Shown in pieces: positions 18,092 through 30,566 of a DNA stretch of 64,000 nucleotides; positions within the stretch are counted from its first letter, which is position 1; each line of letters begins with the position of its first letter. Source of the stretch: Halomonas lysinitropha (GTDB taxonomy: Bacteria; Pseudomonadota; Gammaproteobacteria; Pseudomonadales; Halomonadaceae); the NCBI RefSeq assembly GCF_902500215.1, contig NZ_CABVOU010000039.1, positions 1 through 64,000 of the forward strand, given 5' to 3'. The translations under genes and the position numbers were made by a program. A model generated the notes under the pieces. That model did not search any database, was not told the origin of the DNA, and worked only from the letters and a program-made list of their open reading frames with translations.

Positions 18092-18129
18092 CGAGACGGC
18101 GTCTCGGTTGCTAGAGGCTGGCCGCTGAC

Positions 18130-19251
18130 GTGCGGATTGCCATCGATGCGATGGGCGGGGACCTCGGTCCCCGCCCTGCCGTCCTAGGCTCTGCCGAGGC
18201 CGTCTGCGACGATCCTGATCTCGAGCTGCTCCTGTTCGGCCCTGCCGGGCGGCTGGAGGATGAGATTGCCCGCTTGCCGCGGCAACTTGCTGCGGCAGCG
18301 TCGCGTCTGCGCGTCGAGGATGCGCCTTCAGTCGTCCAGCAGTCCCAGCGCCCCAGTGAGGTGCTGCGTCAGGGTAGCGATACCAGCATGGCCCGAATGC
18401 TCGACTGCGTTGCCGGCGGCGATGCCGCGGCCGGGGTCTGCGCCGGCAACACCGGCGCCTTGATGGCCCTGGCACGGCGTGCCCTGGGCACGGTAGCAGG
18501 GATTCCTCGACCGGCGATCAGCACTGCCATTCCTACCCGAGCCCTGGGCCGCTGCTACCTGCTCGACCTGGGCGCCAACGTAGAGGCCAGTGCCGAGCGG
18601 CTTGTCGACTTTGCCCTGATGGGTGAGGTAATGGCACGCCATGTGGACGGCCTCGCCGCGCCGCGGGTGGCACTGCTCAACGTCGGTGTCGAGGGCACCA
18701 AGGGCACGCGCAGCGTGCGCGATGCCGATGCCTGGCTTCGTCGACATCCCGACATCGCTTACCTGGGCTATGTAGAGGGTGATGGGATCTTCAGCGGTGA
18801 AGCCGACGTGGTGGTCTGCGACGGTTTCGTCGGCAATGCGGTACTCAAGGCCAGCGAGGGTCTGGCGCGGCTGCTCGTCGAGCGGGTCCAGGCGACCTTC
18901 GAGGCCCACTGGGGCAGCCGGCTGGTGGGGCTGCTCGCCCGTCCGGCGTTGCGGCGCCTCAAGGGTGAGCTCGATCCGGTGCGCTACAATGGCGCCAGCT
19001 TGCTGGGGCTGGACGGGATCGTGATCAAGAGCCACGCCAGCGCCGATGCCACGGGTTTTCGCTATGCGGTTCAACGGGCGGTGAATGAGGTGAGGCGTGA
19101 CCTGCCTAGCCGGTTGGCCGCTGAATTGTACCATCGCCGTTCCCCTGTCGATTCGGCCGCCGGCGGTCGAATCGAGAGCGGATCCAGGCCCGACGGGCCA
19201 ATCATGCCGGACGTGACCGGCATCGACGACAGCCAACAAGCGCAAAGGTGA
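18130..19251 (+). CDS. plsX: phosphate acyltransferase PlsX
   Basis: A 373-residue peripheral membrane enzyme converting acyl-ACP to acyl-phosphate for phospholipid synthesis. The N-terminus [15 protein letters not shown] is diagnostic; [15 protein letters not shown] and [14 protein letters not shown] are further conserved. GTG start at 18130. The last ~35 residues (after about 340) are a low-complexity extension beyond the usual PlsX end. The stop lies inside the ribosome binding site of fabD. Confidence 0.95.
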   Translation: MRIAIDAMGGDLGPRPAVLGSAEAVCDDPDLELLLFGPAGRLEDEIARLPRQLAAAASRLRVEDAPSVVQQSQRPSEVLRQGSDTSMARMLDCVAGGDAAAGVCAGNTGALMALARRALGTVAGIPRPAISTAIPTRALGRCYLLDLGANVEASAERLVDFALMGEVMARHVDGLAAPRVALLNVGVEGTKGTRSVRDADAWLRRHPDIAYLGYVEGDGIFSGEADVVVCDGFVGNAVLKASEGLARLLVERVQATFEAHWGSRLVGLLARPALRRLKGELDPVRYNGASLLGLDGIVIKSHASADATGFRYAVQRAVNEVRRDLPSRLAAELYHRRSPVDSAAGGRIESGSRPDGPIMPDVTGIDDSQQAQR

Positions 19252-19256
19252 TCGAC

Positions 19257-20228
19257 ATGACGCAATCCCTTGCCCTCATCTTTCCCGGGCAGGGCTCCCA
19301 GCAGATCGGCATGCTGCGTGAGCTGGCAGAGCGCTACAGCGTGGTGCGCACAACTTTCGAGGAAGCGGCCGATGCCCTGGGCTACGACCTCTGGCAGGTG
19401 GTGCAGGAGGGGCCGGCCGAGACCCTCAATGCCACTGCCTGCACACAGCCGGCGCTGCTCACTGCCAGCGTGGCAGTCTGGCGTGTCTGGCAAGAACTCG
19501 AGGGGCCGCGTCCCGGCGCCATGGCCGGTCATAGCCTGGGCGAGTACAGCGCTCTGGTGTGTGCCGGTGCCTTGCCCTTCGCCCAGGGTGTGCGGCTGGT
19601 GAAGCTGCGCGGCGAGGCGATGCAAGAGGCCGTGCCTGCCGGCGAGGGTGCCATGGCGGCAATTCTCGGCCTCGATGACGCGGCGGTGGAGCAGGCCTGT
19701 GCCCGGGCCGCCGACGGCGACGTGGTCGCTGCCGTCAACTACAATGCCCCGGGACAGGTGGTGATTGCGGGCAGCAAGGCCGCGGTGGAGCGGGCTATCG
19801 TCGCCTGTCAGGAAGCCGGCGCCAAGCGCGCGATGCCACTGCCGGTGTCGGTGCCGTCGCACTGCGATCTGATGCGTCCGGCTGCCGAGCGTCTGGCTGT
19901 GGCAATGGATGAGGTGGAGCTTCGTTCGCCGCGCTACACGGTATTCCAGAATGTCGATGCCCAGGCTCATGCCGACGTGGAGACCCTGCGGACTCGCCTG
20001 ATCGAGCAGCTCTACCAGCCGGTTCGCTGGACCTCCTGCATCGAGGCGATGACCGGGCAGGGCACCGAGGTGTTCATCGAGTGTGGACCGGGCAAGGTGC
20101 TCACCGGACTAAACAAGCGAATTGCCCGAGGCAGCAAGGGGCTGGCGGTCAACGACCCGGATAGCCTCTCTGCGGCACTCGAACTGGCCAGGCAAGCCGT
20201 CGGCCAGTCACCTTCGGCCAATGGCTGA
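19257..20228 (+). CDS. fabD: malonyl CoA-ACP transacylase
   Basis: A 323-residue FabD, moving malonyl from CoA to ACP. GQGSQQIGM at the N-terminus, catalytic Ser93 in GHSLGEYSAL and His202 in VSVPSHCDLM are all present. ATG at 19257 is preceded by AAAGGTGA; a GTG at 19248 would overlap plsX. Length is close to the usual 310. fabG follows after 27 bp. Confidence 0.96.
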   Translation: MTQSLALIFPGQGSQQIGMLRELAERYSVVRTTFEEAADALGYDLWQVVQEGPAETLNATACTQPALLTASVAVWRVWQELEGPRPGAMAGHSLGEYSALVCAGALPFAQGVRLVKLRGEAMQEAVPAGEGAMAAILGLDDAAVEQACARAADGDVVAAVNYNAPGQVVIAGSKAAVERAIVACQEAGAKRAMPLPVSVPSHCDLMRPAAERLAVAMDEVELRSPRYTVFQNVDAQAHADVETLRTRLIEQLYQPVRWTSCIEAMTGQGTEVFIECGPGKVLTGLNKRIARGSKGLAVNDPDSLSAALELARQAVGQSPSANG

Positions 20229-20255
20229 TCCATCTCCCCCTGGACGGAAGAGACC

Positions 20256-20999
20256 ATGACAACCGAACGTAGAGTCGCCCTGATTACCGGGGCCAGTCGC
20301 GGCATCGGCCGCGCTATCGCTCAGGAACTGGGCCAACAGGGACGTATCGTGATCGGTACGGCTACCACCGATGCCGGTGCCGAACGCATCGGTGCGTATC
20401 TCGCCGAGGCGGGTATCGAGGGGGCGGGGCGCCAGTTGGATGTTACCGATCAGGCCAGCGTCGACGGCCTGGTCAAGGCGGTCACCGAGGAGTTCGGAGC
20501 CCCGACCATTCTGGTCAACAATGCCGGCATCACGCGCGACAATCTCCTGATGCGCATGAAGGAAGACGAGTGGGACTCGGTGATCGACACCAACCTCAAG
20601 TCGGTCTATCGCGTCGGCAAGTCCTGTCTTCGCGGCATGACCCGGGCCCGTTTCGGCCGCATCGTCTCGATCAGTTCGGTGGTGGCTACCATGGGCAATA
20701 TGGGGCAGACCAACTATGCTGCCGCCAAGGCGGGCATGGAGGGCTTCACCCGGGCCTTGGCGCGCGAGGTTGCCTCGCGAGCCATTACCGTCAATGCGGT
20801 GGCACCCGGCTTCATTGCCACCGACATGACCCAGTCCCTGCCGGAGGAGCAGCGCAAGGTGCTGCTCGGCGAGATTCCGCTGGGCCGGCTCGGTGACCCT
20901 GAAGAGATTGCCGCGGCTGTGGGCTTTCTTACCAGCGACATGGCAGGCTACATTACGGGTGAAACCTTGCACGTCAACGGTGGCATGAACATGCGTTGA
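20256..20999 (+). CDS. fabG: 3-oxoacyl-ACP reductase FabG
   Basis: A 247-residue short-chain dehydrogenase, NADPH-dependent reduction of 3-ketoacyl-ACP. The cofactor motif is TGASRGIG (11-18), NNAG follows at 88-91, the catalytic Ser141 is in ISSVV, and Tyr154-x3-Lys158 is in NYAAAKAG. Position between fabD and acpP identifies it as the fatty-acid-synthesis FabG rather than a paralogue. Confidence 0.96.
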   Translation: MTTERRVALITGASRGIGRAIAQELGQQGRIVIGTATTDAGAERIGAYLAEAGIEGAGRQLDVTDQASVDGLVKAVTEEFGAPTILVNNAGITRDNLLMRMKEDEWDSVIDTNLKSVYRVGKSCLRGMTRARFGRIVSISSVVATMGNMGQTNYAAAKAGMEGFTRALAREVASRAITVNAVAPGFIATDMTQSLPEEQRKVLLGEIPLGRLGDPEEIAAAVGFLTSDMAGYITGETLHVNGGMNMR

Positions 21000-21018
21000 A
21001 GCCTCCGGGGCTAGGCGG

Positions 21019-21045
21019 TTGCGCCGACTCGGGGGCGTCTATAAA
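21019..21045 (+). promoter_or_regulatory. possible acpP promoter
   Basis: TATAAA (21040-21045) with TTGCGC (21019-21024) 15 bp upstream, in the 132-bp gap between fabG and acpP. acpP often has its own strong promoter; spacing here is suboptimal. Confidence 0.35.
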
Positions 21046-21131
21046 CTACTCCGCAGCTTCCGGCTAGCGGATCTGGATCTTTAACGGCTGGTTTTCCGAA
21101 CGGCCAATGTGAACGACTGGAGTACGTCATA

Positions 21132-21365
21132 ATGAGCACCATCGAAGAGCGCGTGAAGAAGGTTGTTGCCGAGCGTCTCAACGTCAAGGAAGAAGACATT
21201 CAGAACTCCTCTTCCTTCACTGAAGACCTTGGCGCCGATTCCCTGGATACCGTCGAGCTGGTGATGGCGCTCGAAGAGGAGTTCGACACCGAGATTCCTG
21301 ATGAGGAAGCCGAGAAGATCACGACCGTTCAGGAAGCCATCGACTACGTCAACGCCCACCAGTAA
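21132..21365 (+). CDS. acpP: acyl carrier protein
   Basis: A 77-residue acidic ACP. The 4'-phosphopantetheine attachment site is Ser37 in [20 protein letters not shown]. It carries the growing acyl chain for every Fab enzyme encoded around it and is activated by AcpS, also in this window. CTGGAG lies about ten bases before the ATG. A 32-bp perfect palindrome follows the gene. Confidence 0.99.
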   Translation: MSTIEERVKKVVAERLNVKEEDIQNSSSFTEDLGADSLDTVELVMALEEEFDTEIPDEEAEKITTVQEAIDYVNAHQ

Positions 21366-21414
21366 GGTGGCGGTCGATACCGCTTGCTGAGGCGTTCGGG
21401 GTCCTGGCCCCGTG

Positions 21415-21446
21415 GAGAGCCGTCCTGCCATGGCAGGACGGCTCTC
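21415..21446. terminator. 32-bp perfect palindrome after acpP
   Basis: GAGAGCCGTCCTGCCA (21415-21430) is followed at once by its exact reverse complement (21431-21446). Allowing a small loop, it would form a 14-bp GC-rich hairpin between acpP and fabF. There is no U-tract after it, so partial termination or 3'-end protection of the abundant acpP message is as likely as full termination. Confidence 0.55.
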
Positions 21447-21499
21447 ATGCTATGCGCGACGCGAACTTGTCGAGCCCGTACAGGTCGGGGAGACTCGGG

Positions 21500-21505
21500 T
21501 ATAAT
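21500..21505 (+). promoter_or_regulatory. -10 box upstream of fabF
   Basis: A perfect TATAAT 60 bp before the fabF ATG, downstream of the acpP palindrome. No convincing -35 at 16-18 bp (the nearest TTGTCG is 27 bp away), so a promoter here is only possible. Confidence 0.4.
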
Positions 21506-21564
21506 GCGTGCAATGACGACTCCCTTGTGGGGTCGTGTCACCAAGGTTGTCTGGAGGGAAGCTG

Positions 21565-22803
21565 ATGGCTCGTAGAAGGGTTGTGGTGACCGGGCTGGGT
21601 CTGGTCACGCCGGTGGGGAATGCCGTTGAGGAGAGCTGGGCCAGCATCCTGGCCGGCAAGAGCGGTATCGCGCCCATCGAACACTTCGATGTCAGCGCCT
21701 TCAACACCCGCTTTGGCGGGTCGGTGAAGGGCTTCGACATCAGCCCGTACCTCAATCCCAAGGAGGCCCGCAAGATGGACCTCTTTATCCAGTACGGGAT
21801 GGCTGCCGGTGCCCAGGCGATCGAGGATGCCGGGATCGAGTGTCACGACGGCAATGCCGATCGTATCGGCGTGGCCATCGGCTCGGGAATCGGTGGCCTG
21901 CCGATGATCGAACATAACCACACAGCCCTGCTCAATGGCGGAGCGCGACGGATCTCGCCTTTCTTCGTGCCGGGGTCGATCATCAACATGATCTCCGGCA
22001 ACCTGGCGATTCAGCACGGGTTCCGCGGACCCAACATCGCCATCACCACGGCCTGTACCACCGGAACCCACAACATCGGCTACAGTGCTCGCACCATCGC
22101 CTACGGTGATGCCGACGTGATGGTCTGCGGGGGCGCCGAGATGGCGACGACGCCGTTGGGCCTGGGCGGCTTCTCGGCGGCGCGTGCGCTTTCCACCCGC
22201 AACGAGGATCCTGCCGCGGCGAGTCGACCCTGGGATCGGGAACGCGACGGCTTCGTACTCTCCGATGGCGCTGGCGTGATCGTGCTCGAGGAGTACGAGC
22301 AGGCCAAGGCGCGCGGGGCGACCATTTACGCCGAGCTCACCGGCTTCGGCATGAGCGATGATGCCTACCACATGACCGCACCGCCGGAAGATGGCCACGG
22401 CGCCGCGCGCTCCATGCGCAACGCCATCCGCGATGCCGGCATCGATCCCTCGGCCGTCGACTACATCAATGCCCATGGCACCTCGACCGCCCACGGCGAC
22501 CTGGCCGAGAGCCGCGCCGTCGAGCAGGTGATGGGCGAGGCCGCCAAGTCGGTGGCCGTCAGCTCCACCAAGTCGATGATCGGCCACCTGCTGGGGGCTG
22601 CCGGTGCCGTCGAGGCGGTCTTCAGCGTGCTGGCGATCCGCGACCAGGTGGCACCGCCGACCATCAACCTGGACAACCCCCAGGACGGCTGCCATCTCGA
22701 TTACGTGCCCCATACCGCTCGCGAGATGAAGATCGACGTCAGCCTGTCGAACTCCTTCGGTTTCGGCGGCACCAACGGTACTCTGGTCTTCACCCGGGTG
22801 TGA
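21565..22803 (+). CDS. fabF: beta-ketoacyl-ACP synthase II
   Basis: A 412-residue condensing enzyme of fatty acid elongation. Catalytic triad: Cys164 in [12 protein letters not shown], His304 in [11 protein letters not shown] and His341 in [14 protein letters not shown]. The C-terminal [15 protein letters not shown] is typical of the family. ATG at 21565 with GGAGGGAA upstream. The stop overlaps the GTG proposed for pabC. Confidence 0.97.
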   Translation: MARRRVVVTGLGLVTPVGNAVEESWASILAGKSGIAPIEHFDVSAFNTRFGGSVKGFDISPYLNPKEARKMDLFIQYGMAAGAQAIEDAGIECHDGNADRIGVAIGSGIGGLPMIEHNHTALLNGGARRISPFFVPGSIINMISGNLAIQHGFRGPNIAITTACTTGTHNIGYSARTIAYGDADVMVCGGAEMATTPLGLGGFSAARALSTRNEDPAAASRPWDRERDGFVLSDGAGVIVLEEYEQAKARGATIYAELTGFGMSDDAYHMTAPPEDGHGAARSMRNAIRDAGIDPSAVDYINAHGTSTAHGDLAESRAVEQVMGEAAKSVAVSSTKSMIGHLLGAAGAVEAVFSVLAIRDQVAPPTINLDNPQDGCHLDYVPHTAREMKIDVSLSNSFGFGGTNGTLVFTRV

Positions 22804-23642
22804 GGCCCGAGGCTCGCCAGGTGGGAACAGAGGCCTCGCCGGAGGCCTGGCCGCTGGATGATCGCGGCGTCGCCTATGGCGACGGCCTCTTCGAGACCGT
22901 GCTGGTGCGTGACGGCGTCCCGCTGCTGTGGGAGGCGCACCTGGCGCGCCTGGCCCGTGGCTGTCAGGCGCTGGGCTTCCCCATTCCGGTACAGCATCGT
23001 CTCGCTGCCCCCCTGGTTGACGCCCCGGAGGGCCTGGCGGTGCTCAAGTTGATGCTGACACGCGGCAGTGGCGGTCGCGGCTATGCGCCGCCGGAATCCC
23101 CCAGGCCGCGGCTACGCTGGCAGCTGTCTCCCTTTGCGCCGGATACCTCCCGCTGGAAGGCGGGCGTGCGCGTTCGCCACTGTCGCCTACGGCTGGGACT
23201 CCAGCCGGCACTGGCGGGTCTCAAGCACCTCAACCGTCTGGAGAACGTGCTGGCGCGGGACGAGTGGTCGGATGCCGAGATCGCCGAGGGGCTGCTTTGC
23301 GATAGTGAGGGTCGTCTGGTGGAGGCCACCTGCATGAACGTGTTCTGGCAGCGCGATGGGCGGCTAGAAACGCCACGCCTGACGCGCTGCGGAGTGGCCG
23401 GCACCTTGCGCACGGAGCTGCTCGAGCGCCTTTCCATCGACGAGGTGGATGCCTTTCCCGAGGTGCTGCTCAGTGCCGAGGCGGTCTGGCTCGGTAACTC
23501 GGTGCAGGGGGTCTGGCCGGTAACCCGGCTGGACGGGACCGGTGGAGAGCTCCTGCGGCGCTGGAGCATCGGGGCGGATCATCGTCGCCTGCAGGCATTG
23601 GCGCATGAACCCCTGGGCTATCCGACACGGCTTGACGATTGA
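22800..23642 (+). CDS. pabC: aminodeoxychorismate lyase
   Basis: A 280-residue fold-type IV PLP enzyme releasing pyruvate from 4-amino-4-deoxychorismate to give p-aminobenzoate for folate. [17 protein letters not shown] at the N-terminus and [16 protein letters not shown] (with the PLP-binding Lys) are characteristic. The start is uncertain: GTG at 22800 overlaps the fabF stop, and GTG at 22821 is the alternative; no ATG is available before the conserved block. The position between fabF and mltG is the usual one for pabC. Confidence 0.9.
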   Translation: MRPEARQVGTEASPEAWPLDDRGVAYGDGLFETVLVRDGVPLLWEAHLARLARGCQALGFPIPVQHRLAAPLVDAPEGLAVLKLMLTRGSGGRGYAPPESPRPRLRWQLSPFAPDTSRWKAGVRVRHCRLRLGLQPALAGLKHLNRLENVLARDEWSDAEIAEGLLCDSEGRLVEATCMNVFWQRDGRLETPRLTRCGVAGTLRTELLERLSIDEVDAFPEVLLSAEAVWLGNSVQGVWPVTRLDGTGGELLRRWSIGADHRRLQALAHEPLGYPTRLDD

Positions 23643-26475
<2,833 letters not shown>

Positions 26476-26504
26476 CCTGTTGTGCCCTTGACTGAGGAGG
26501 CCCC

Positions 26505-26840
26505 ATGGCTGCACAGAAAGCGCTCTCCCTGACGATTCAGGATGTCTCGACCCTGCTGTCGGCCTACATGCCGGTGCTGGAGCGTGGCGGTATCTTCGTG
26601 CCCACCCGCGAGCGCTACGAGCTGGGCCAGGAGGTTTTCCTGCTGCTCATGTTACCGGGTGACACCGAACGGGTGCCTGTCACCGGGCAAGTGATCTGGG
26701 TTTCGCCCGAGGGCGTAGCCGGGCGACGCGTCCCGGGCATCGGCATCCACTTCAGTGCCGAGGACCAGGCCGTGCGGGATCGCATCGAGACCCTGCTGGC
26801 CGGCCAGCTCGACAAGGGCGCCCCGACCTATACGCTCTGA
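26505..26840 (+). CDS. pilZ: PilZ domain protein
   Basis: A 111-residue single-domain PilZ protein. The order holB-pilZ-tatD matches the founding PilZ of Pseudomonas, needed for type IV pilus assembly and not itself binding c-di-GMP. Consistent with that, the canonical RxxxR motif is absent from the N-terminus; VTGQVIWVSPEGVAGRRVPG and IGIHFS form the beta-barrel core. GAGGAGG precedes the start. A pilus role is inference from orthology. Confidence 0.88.
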   Translation: MAAQKALSLTIQDVSTLLSAYMPVLERGGIFVPTRERYELGQEVFLLLMLPGDTERVPVTGQVIWVSPEGVAGRRVPGIGIHFSAEDQAVRDRIETLLAGQLDKGAPTYTL

Positions 26841-26889
26841 TGGCCCGCGTCTCCCCCCCCTCCACCCCTTCACATCGGTTGTTGTCTGA

Positions 26890-27735
26890 ATGTTCGTCGA
26901 TTCCCACTGCCATCTCGATCGTCTCGACCCCGGCACCCACGGCGGCGACTTGGCCGCTGCCCTCGATGCCGCCCGCGCCCGCGACGTGCGCCAGTTCCTG
27001 GCCATCGCCGTGACCCTGGAGGACACGTCGGCCCTGGCCGATATCGCTCGTGACCACGACGACGTGGTGATCTCAGCCGGTGTCCATCCGCTGCACAGCC
27101 TGGCCGAGGAGCCCAGCGTCGCGGCGGTCAAGGACGCGGCCGAACGCGTCGGCGCCGTGGCCATCGGTGAATGTGGCCTGGACTACCACTATATCGACAA
27201 GGCTCCCGACAGCGTGCCTTCCCGGGAGGTGCAGCGAGAGCGGTTCAGGCGCCAGCTGGTTGCCGCAAGCGAACTCGGGTTGCCGGTGATCGTCCATACC
27301 CGCGAGGCGCGGGATGACACCCTGGCACTGATTCGCGAGCACATCGACCCGGCGGTAGGCGGCGTACTGCACTGCTTCACCGAGGACCTGGACATGGCAC
27401 GAGAAGCGGTACGCCACGGTTTCTTTATCTCGCTGTCCGGCATCGTCACCTTTCGCAACGCAGAATCGCTTCGCGACCTGGCACGACGCCTGCCGCTGGA
27501 CCGGCTGCTGATCGAGACCGACAGCCCCTACCTGGCGCCGGTACCGCATCGGGGCAAGCCCAATGAGCCGGCCTGGGTGGTCGAGGTGGCCGAGTGCATC
27601 GCCGTTGAGCGGGATATCAGTATCGAGGAAGTCGCGGCCCAGACCACGGCCAACTTCTACCGGCTGTTCCGCGCCGCTGCACCCGAAGCGCCGGCGGACG
27701 TGCGCGACGCCCTGCGCTCCGCCGGGCTGGTCTAG
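26890..27735 (+). CDS. tatD: TatD family metal-dependent hydrolase (DNase)
   Basis: A 281-residue TIM-barrel hydrolase (YcfH-like). Metal ligands are visible: HCHLD near the N-terminus, the Glu in AIGECGLDY, His in VIVHTREA, His in VLHCFTED and the Asp in IETDSPYLAP. TatD proteins are 3'-5' exonucleases in repair and quality control. It lies 49 bp downstream of pilZ, with no good ribosome binding site before the ATG. Confidence 0.92.
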   Translation: MFVDSHCHLDRLDPGTHGGDLAAALDAARARDVRQFLAIAVTLEDTSALADIARDHDDVVISAGVHPLHSLAEEPSVAAVKDAAERVGAVAIGECGLDYHYIDKAPDSVPSREVQRERFRRQLVAASELGLPVIVHTREARDDTLALIREHIDPAVGGVLHCFTEDLDMAREAVRHGFFISLSGIVTFRNAESLRDLARRLPLDRLLIETDSPYLAPVPHRGKPNEPAWVVEVAECIAVERDISIEEVAAQTTANFYRLFRAAAPEAPADVRDALRSAGLV

Positions 27736-27768
27736 ACTCGAAGGATGCATCCCTCGGAGGGCCGTACC

Positions 27769-28347
27769 ATGCAACTCGACCCACTGCTGGCCCAGATCGA
27801 GCCCGATGGCGAGATCCCGCCCGTGGATCGCTGGCATCCCGAACAACAGGGGGTGATGGATCTCACGATCACCGCTGACGGCCGCTGGATCCATGAGGGC
27901 ACGCCCATTGCCCGTCCCCGGCTGGTGCGCCTGCTCTCGACCATCCTGCGCCGCAACCCCGATGGCGACTACGTGCTGGTGACCCCGGTCGAGAGCCAGC
28001 GTATTCGGGTCGAGGATCGCCCCTTCCTGGTGGTGGATGCTGATCGCGAGGAAGACGGCCAGTGGTGGCTGACCACCAATGTCGGCGACCGCCTGGCGCT
28101 CGGCGAGGCCCATCGGCTGATGCTCAGCGAGACCCCGGCCGGTGAAACGGTACCGGAGGTACCCGTGCGCTTCGGGCTCTCTGCGCGGCTGGGACGCAAC
28201 GTCTACTACCGCCTGGTGGAGCAGTCCGAGACGCGTGAGCTTGGAGAAGGCGTCCTCGAGCTGGGCCTGACCAGCGAGGGCATCTGGCAGCCCTTGGGGC
28301 GGCTTGATGCGGACTCACGGCGAGATGGCGAGACGCCATGTCGTTGA
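27769..28347 (+). CDS. DUF1285 domain-containing protein
   Basis: A 192-residue protein of the DUF1285 family, whose function is unknown. IPPVDRWHPEQQGVMDLTI and WIHEGTPIARPRLVRLLSTIL are typical of the N-terminal half. No transmembrane segment or signal peptide. ATG at 27769 is chosen for the GGAGGG upstream; an ATG at 27745 is possible. It overlaps the next gene (helicase) by ten bases, so co-expression is likely. Confidence 0.85.
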   Translation: MQLDPLLAQIEPDGEIPPVDRWHPEQQGVMDLTITADGRWIHEGTPIARPRLVRLLSTILRRNPDGDYVLVTPVESQRIRVEDRPFLVVDADREEDGQWWLTTNVGDRLALGEAHRLMLSETPAGETVPEVPVRFGLSARLGRNVYYRLVEQSETRELGEGVLELGLTSEGIWQPLGRLDADSRRDGETPCR

Positions 28348-30566
28348 TCCGTCAGCTGACCCCCGAGCAGCGCGCCGTGGTCGCTCACGAACGGGGGCAC
28401 GCGCGAGTCGCGGCGGTGGCCGGTGCCGGCAAGACGACGACCATGGTCGCCCGAGTGCTGCACCTGCTTGCACAGGGCGTCGCTCCGGCGCGAATTCTGG
28501 TGCTGATGTTCAACCGTTCGGCCCGGGAAGACTTCCAGGCCCGCCTGGCCGAGATGGCGCCGGCCGGTCAGGCGCTGCCGGACGTGCGTACCTTCCACTC
28601 CCTCGGCCACCGGCTGACCGGCAGCCTGACCCGCTGGGGAGTGCTCGCGCCGCGCCAGCTGCTGACGGCCGACTGGCAGCTCGAGCGACTGCTGCGTCAG
28701 GCCACGCTGGCCGCCCTGGGCGAGCTACCCGAGGCGCGCGAGTCAGCCCTCGAGGCAGAACGCCTCGAGGCACTGGCCCACTTCTGCGGCCTGGTGAAGG
28801 CCGAGATGGCTTCGCCGGCCGAGCTCCACCGTCAGCTCGACTTCGGCGAGGAGACGGGCCACTTCGTGCCAGCCTTCGAGCATGCCGAACGGCTGCTGGC
28901 CGACCAGGGGCTGATGACCTTTGCCGATCTGCTCTATCGTCCGTTGCTGGCCCTGGAGGCGGATGCCGGTCTGCGTGGCCGGGTCCAGGGCTTCCTCGAC
29001 CACGTGGTCATCGACGAATACCAGGACATCAACACGGCGCAGCAGCGGTTGCTGGCACTGCTCGCCGGACGCGATGCCGAGGTCATGGCGGTAGGCGATG
29101 CCAACCAGTGCATCTACGAGTGGCGGGGCGCGCACCCCGACACCATGCTGGAGAATTTCACTGCCACCTTCGGGGAGGCCCGCGACTATCCGCTCTCGAC
29201 CACCTTCCGGCATGGCCACGCACTGGCCCTCACCGCCAACCATGCCATCGCCGCCAATCGTCGGCGTCCCGACCAGCTCTGCCTGGCGGCCCCGGGAAAC
29301 CCCGCAACCCGCCTGGCCGTGGGGCAGGGCAGCCAGGGGCTGCTGGTCGAACTCGACAGTTGGCGTCGCGAGTCTCGCGGGCTGGATGAGGCCTGTCTGC
29401 TGGTGCGTAGCTGGGCACTGTCGGTCCCCCTGCAGTTGGCGCTTCTCCGCGAGGGCATCCCCTTTCGCCTGGCTCGAGAGGATCGCTTCGTCTTCCGCCT
29501 GCCGCTGGTCGAGGCCCTCGCCGGGTACCTACGCCTCGCCGTCGAGCCCCACCGGCTCAAGGATCCGGCGCACCTGGCGATGCTGCTGTCCCAGCCCACT
29601 CCCTTCGTGGCCCGGGAGCGAATTCGTGCACTGGCCAACCGGCTGGCCGAGACCCAACGCTGGCCGGAGCGTCACGACCCGCTGCTCGATGGCTTGAAGC
29701 CCCATCAACAGCGGACCCTCAAGAAGCGTTGGGCACTGCTTTGCGAACTGCCCCGGCGGTCGTCCTGGCCGCCCGCGCGCCTGCTCGAGCACGTGGTAGA
29801 GGCCGTGGAGGCCGAGAAGGTGCTCAAGCGTGCCGCCGCCCGTCGTGACAAGGGCGAGGAAGATGTGCGCCTGCTCGACGTGCTGATCGAGCAGGCCAGT
29901 GAACTGGGCAACGACACCGCGGCCTTCATCGAACTGCTCTCCCGGCCGGTGGAGAACTGCGAGGACGGAGTGCTGATCAGCACGGTGCATGGTGCCAAGG
30001 GCCTGGAGTGGCCCTTGGTCCTGCTGGCGGGGATCAACGAGGAGGACTTTCCGCATTACACTCGCGACAATCCCCTGACCCCGGAGCGTCTGGAAGAGGA
30101 ACGGCGGCTCTTCTACGTCGCCATCACCCGGGCGCGGGAGCGACTGGTGCTGCTTCATGACAGCGGTGACCATCGGCCCAGTCGCTTCATCACCGAGGCC
30201 GCCTGGGAGGATGGCCAACGGGTGGCCCATCGACTCGACGGGACGCAAGCGGGCGAGGTGTGCGAGGCTGAAAGCCCTCTGGCAGTCGCTGACCCCGACC
30301 TCGTGAAGCGATACCTGGCCGCGCTGGGCCAATCGTTACCGGTGGTGGGGCTTCCGGTCGCTCAGGACGAACCCTTCGAGCCTCGCACCGAGGGTTTCCG
30401 GGTCGGTCAGGCCCTGCGACATGCCGTATTTGGCGAAGGCCAGATCAGCGTGGTGGAGGGCGACCCGGACAACCCGGTGATCGAGGTGCACTTCCACCAG
30501 GCCGGGCGCCGCCGCCTGATCGCCCGCCGGGCCCCTATCGAACTGCTCGAGGATGTCACCTCATGA
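28338..30566 (+). CDS. UvrD/Rep-like superfamily 1 DNA helicase
   Basis: A 742-residue SF1A helicase. Motifs: Q motif LTPEQRAVV, Walker A AGAGKTTT (28-35), Walker B VVIDEYQDI, motif III GDANQCIYEWRGA, motif IV-like STTFRHG, motif V TVHGAKGLEWPLVLL, motif VI FYVAITRARERL. It diverges from UvrD and Rep and ends with a small beta-rich domain (VGQALRHAVFGEGQISVVEG) similar to the C-terminal Tudor-like module of UvrD/PcrA. The context (DUF1285 upstream, sulfurtransferase downstream, both overlapping) gives no functional clue. An accessory helicase in repair is inference. Confidence 0.88.
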   Translation: MSLIRQLTPEQRAVVAHERGHARVAAVAGAGKTTTMVARVLHLLAQGVAPARILVLMFNRSAREDFQARLAEMAPAGQALPDVRTFHSLGHRLTGSLTRWGVLAPRQLLTADWQLERLLRQATLAALGELPEARESALEAERLEALAHFCGLVKAEMASPAELHRQLDFGEETGHFVPAFEHAERLLADQGLMTFADLLYRPLLALEADAGLRGRVQGFLDHVVIDEYQDINTAQQRLLALLAGRDAEVMAVGDANQCIYEWRGAHPDTMLENFTATFGEARDYPLSTTFRHGHALALTANHAIAANRRRPDQLCLAAPGNPATRLAVGQGSQGLLVELDSWRRESRGLDEACLLVRSWALSVPLQLALLREGIPFRLAREDRFVFRLPLVEALAGYLRLAVEPHRLKDPAHLAMLLSQPTPFVARERIRALANRLAETQRWPERHDPLLDGLKPHQQRTLKKRWALLCELPRRSSWPPARLLEHVVEAVEAEKVLKRAAARRDKGEEDVRLLDVLIEQASELGNDTAAFIELLSRPVENCEDGVLISTVHGAKGLEWPLVLLAGINEEDFPHYTRDNPLTPERLEEERRLFYVAITRARERLVLLHDSGDHRPSRFITEAAWEDGQRVAHRLDGTQAGEVCEAESPLAVADPDLVKRYLAALGQSLPVVGLPVAQDEPFEPRTEGFRVGQALRHAVFGEGQISVVEGDPDNPVIEVHFHQAGRRRLIARRAPIELLEDVTS

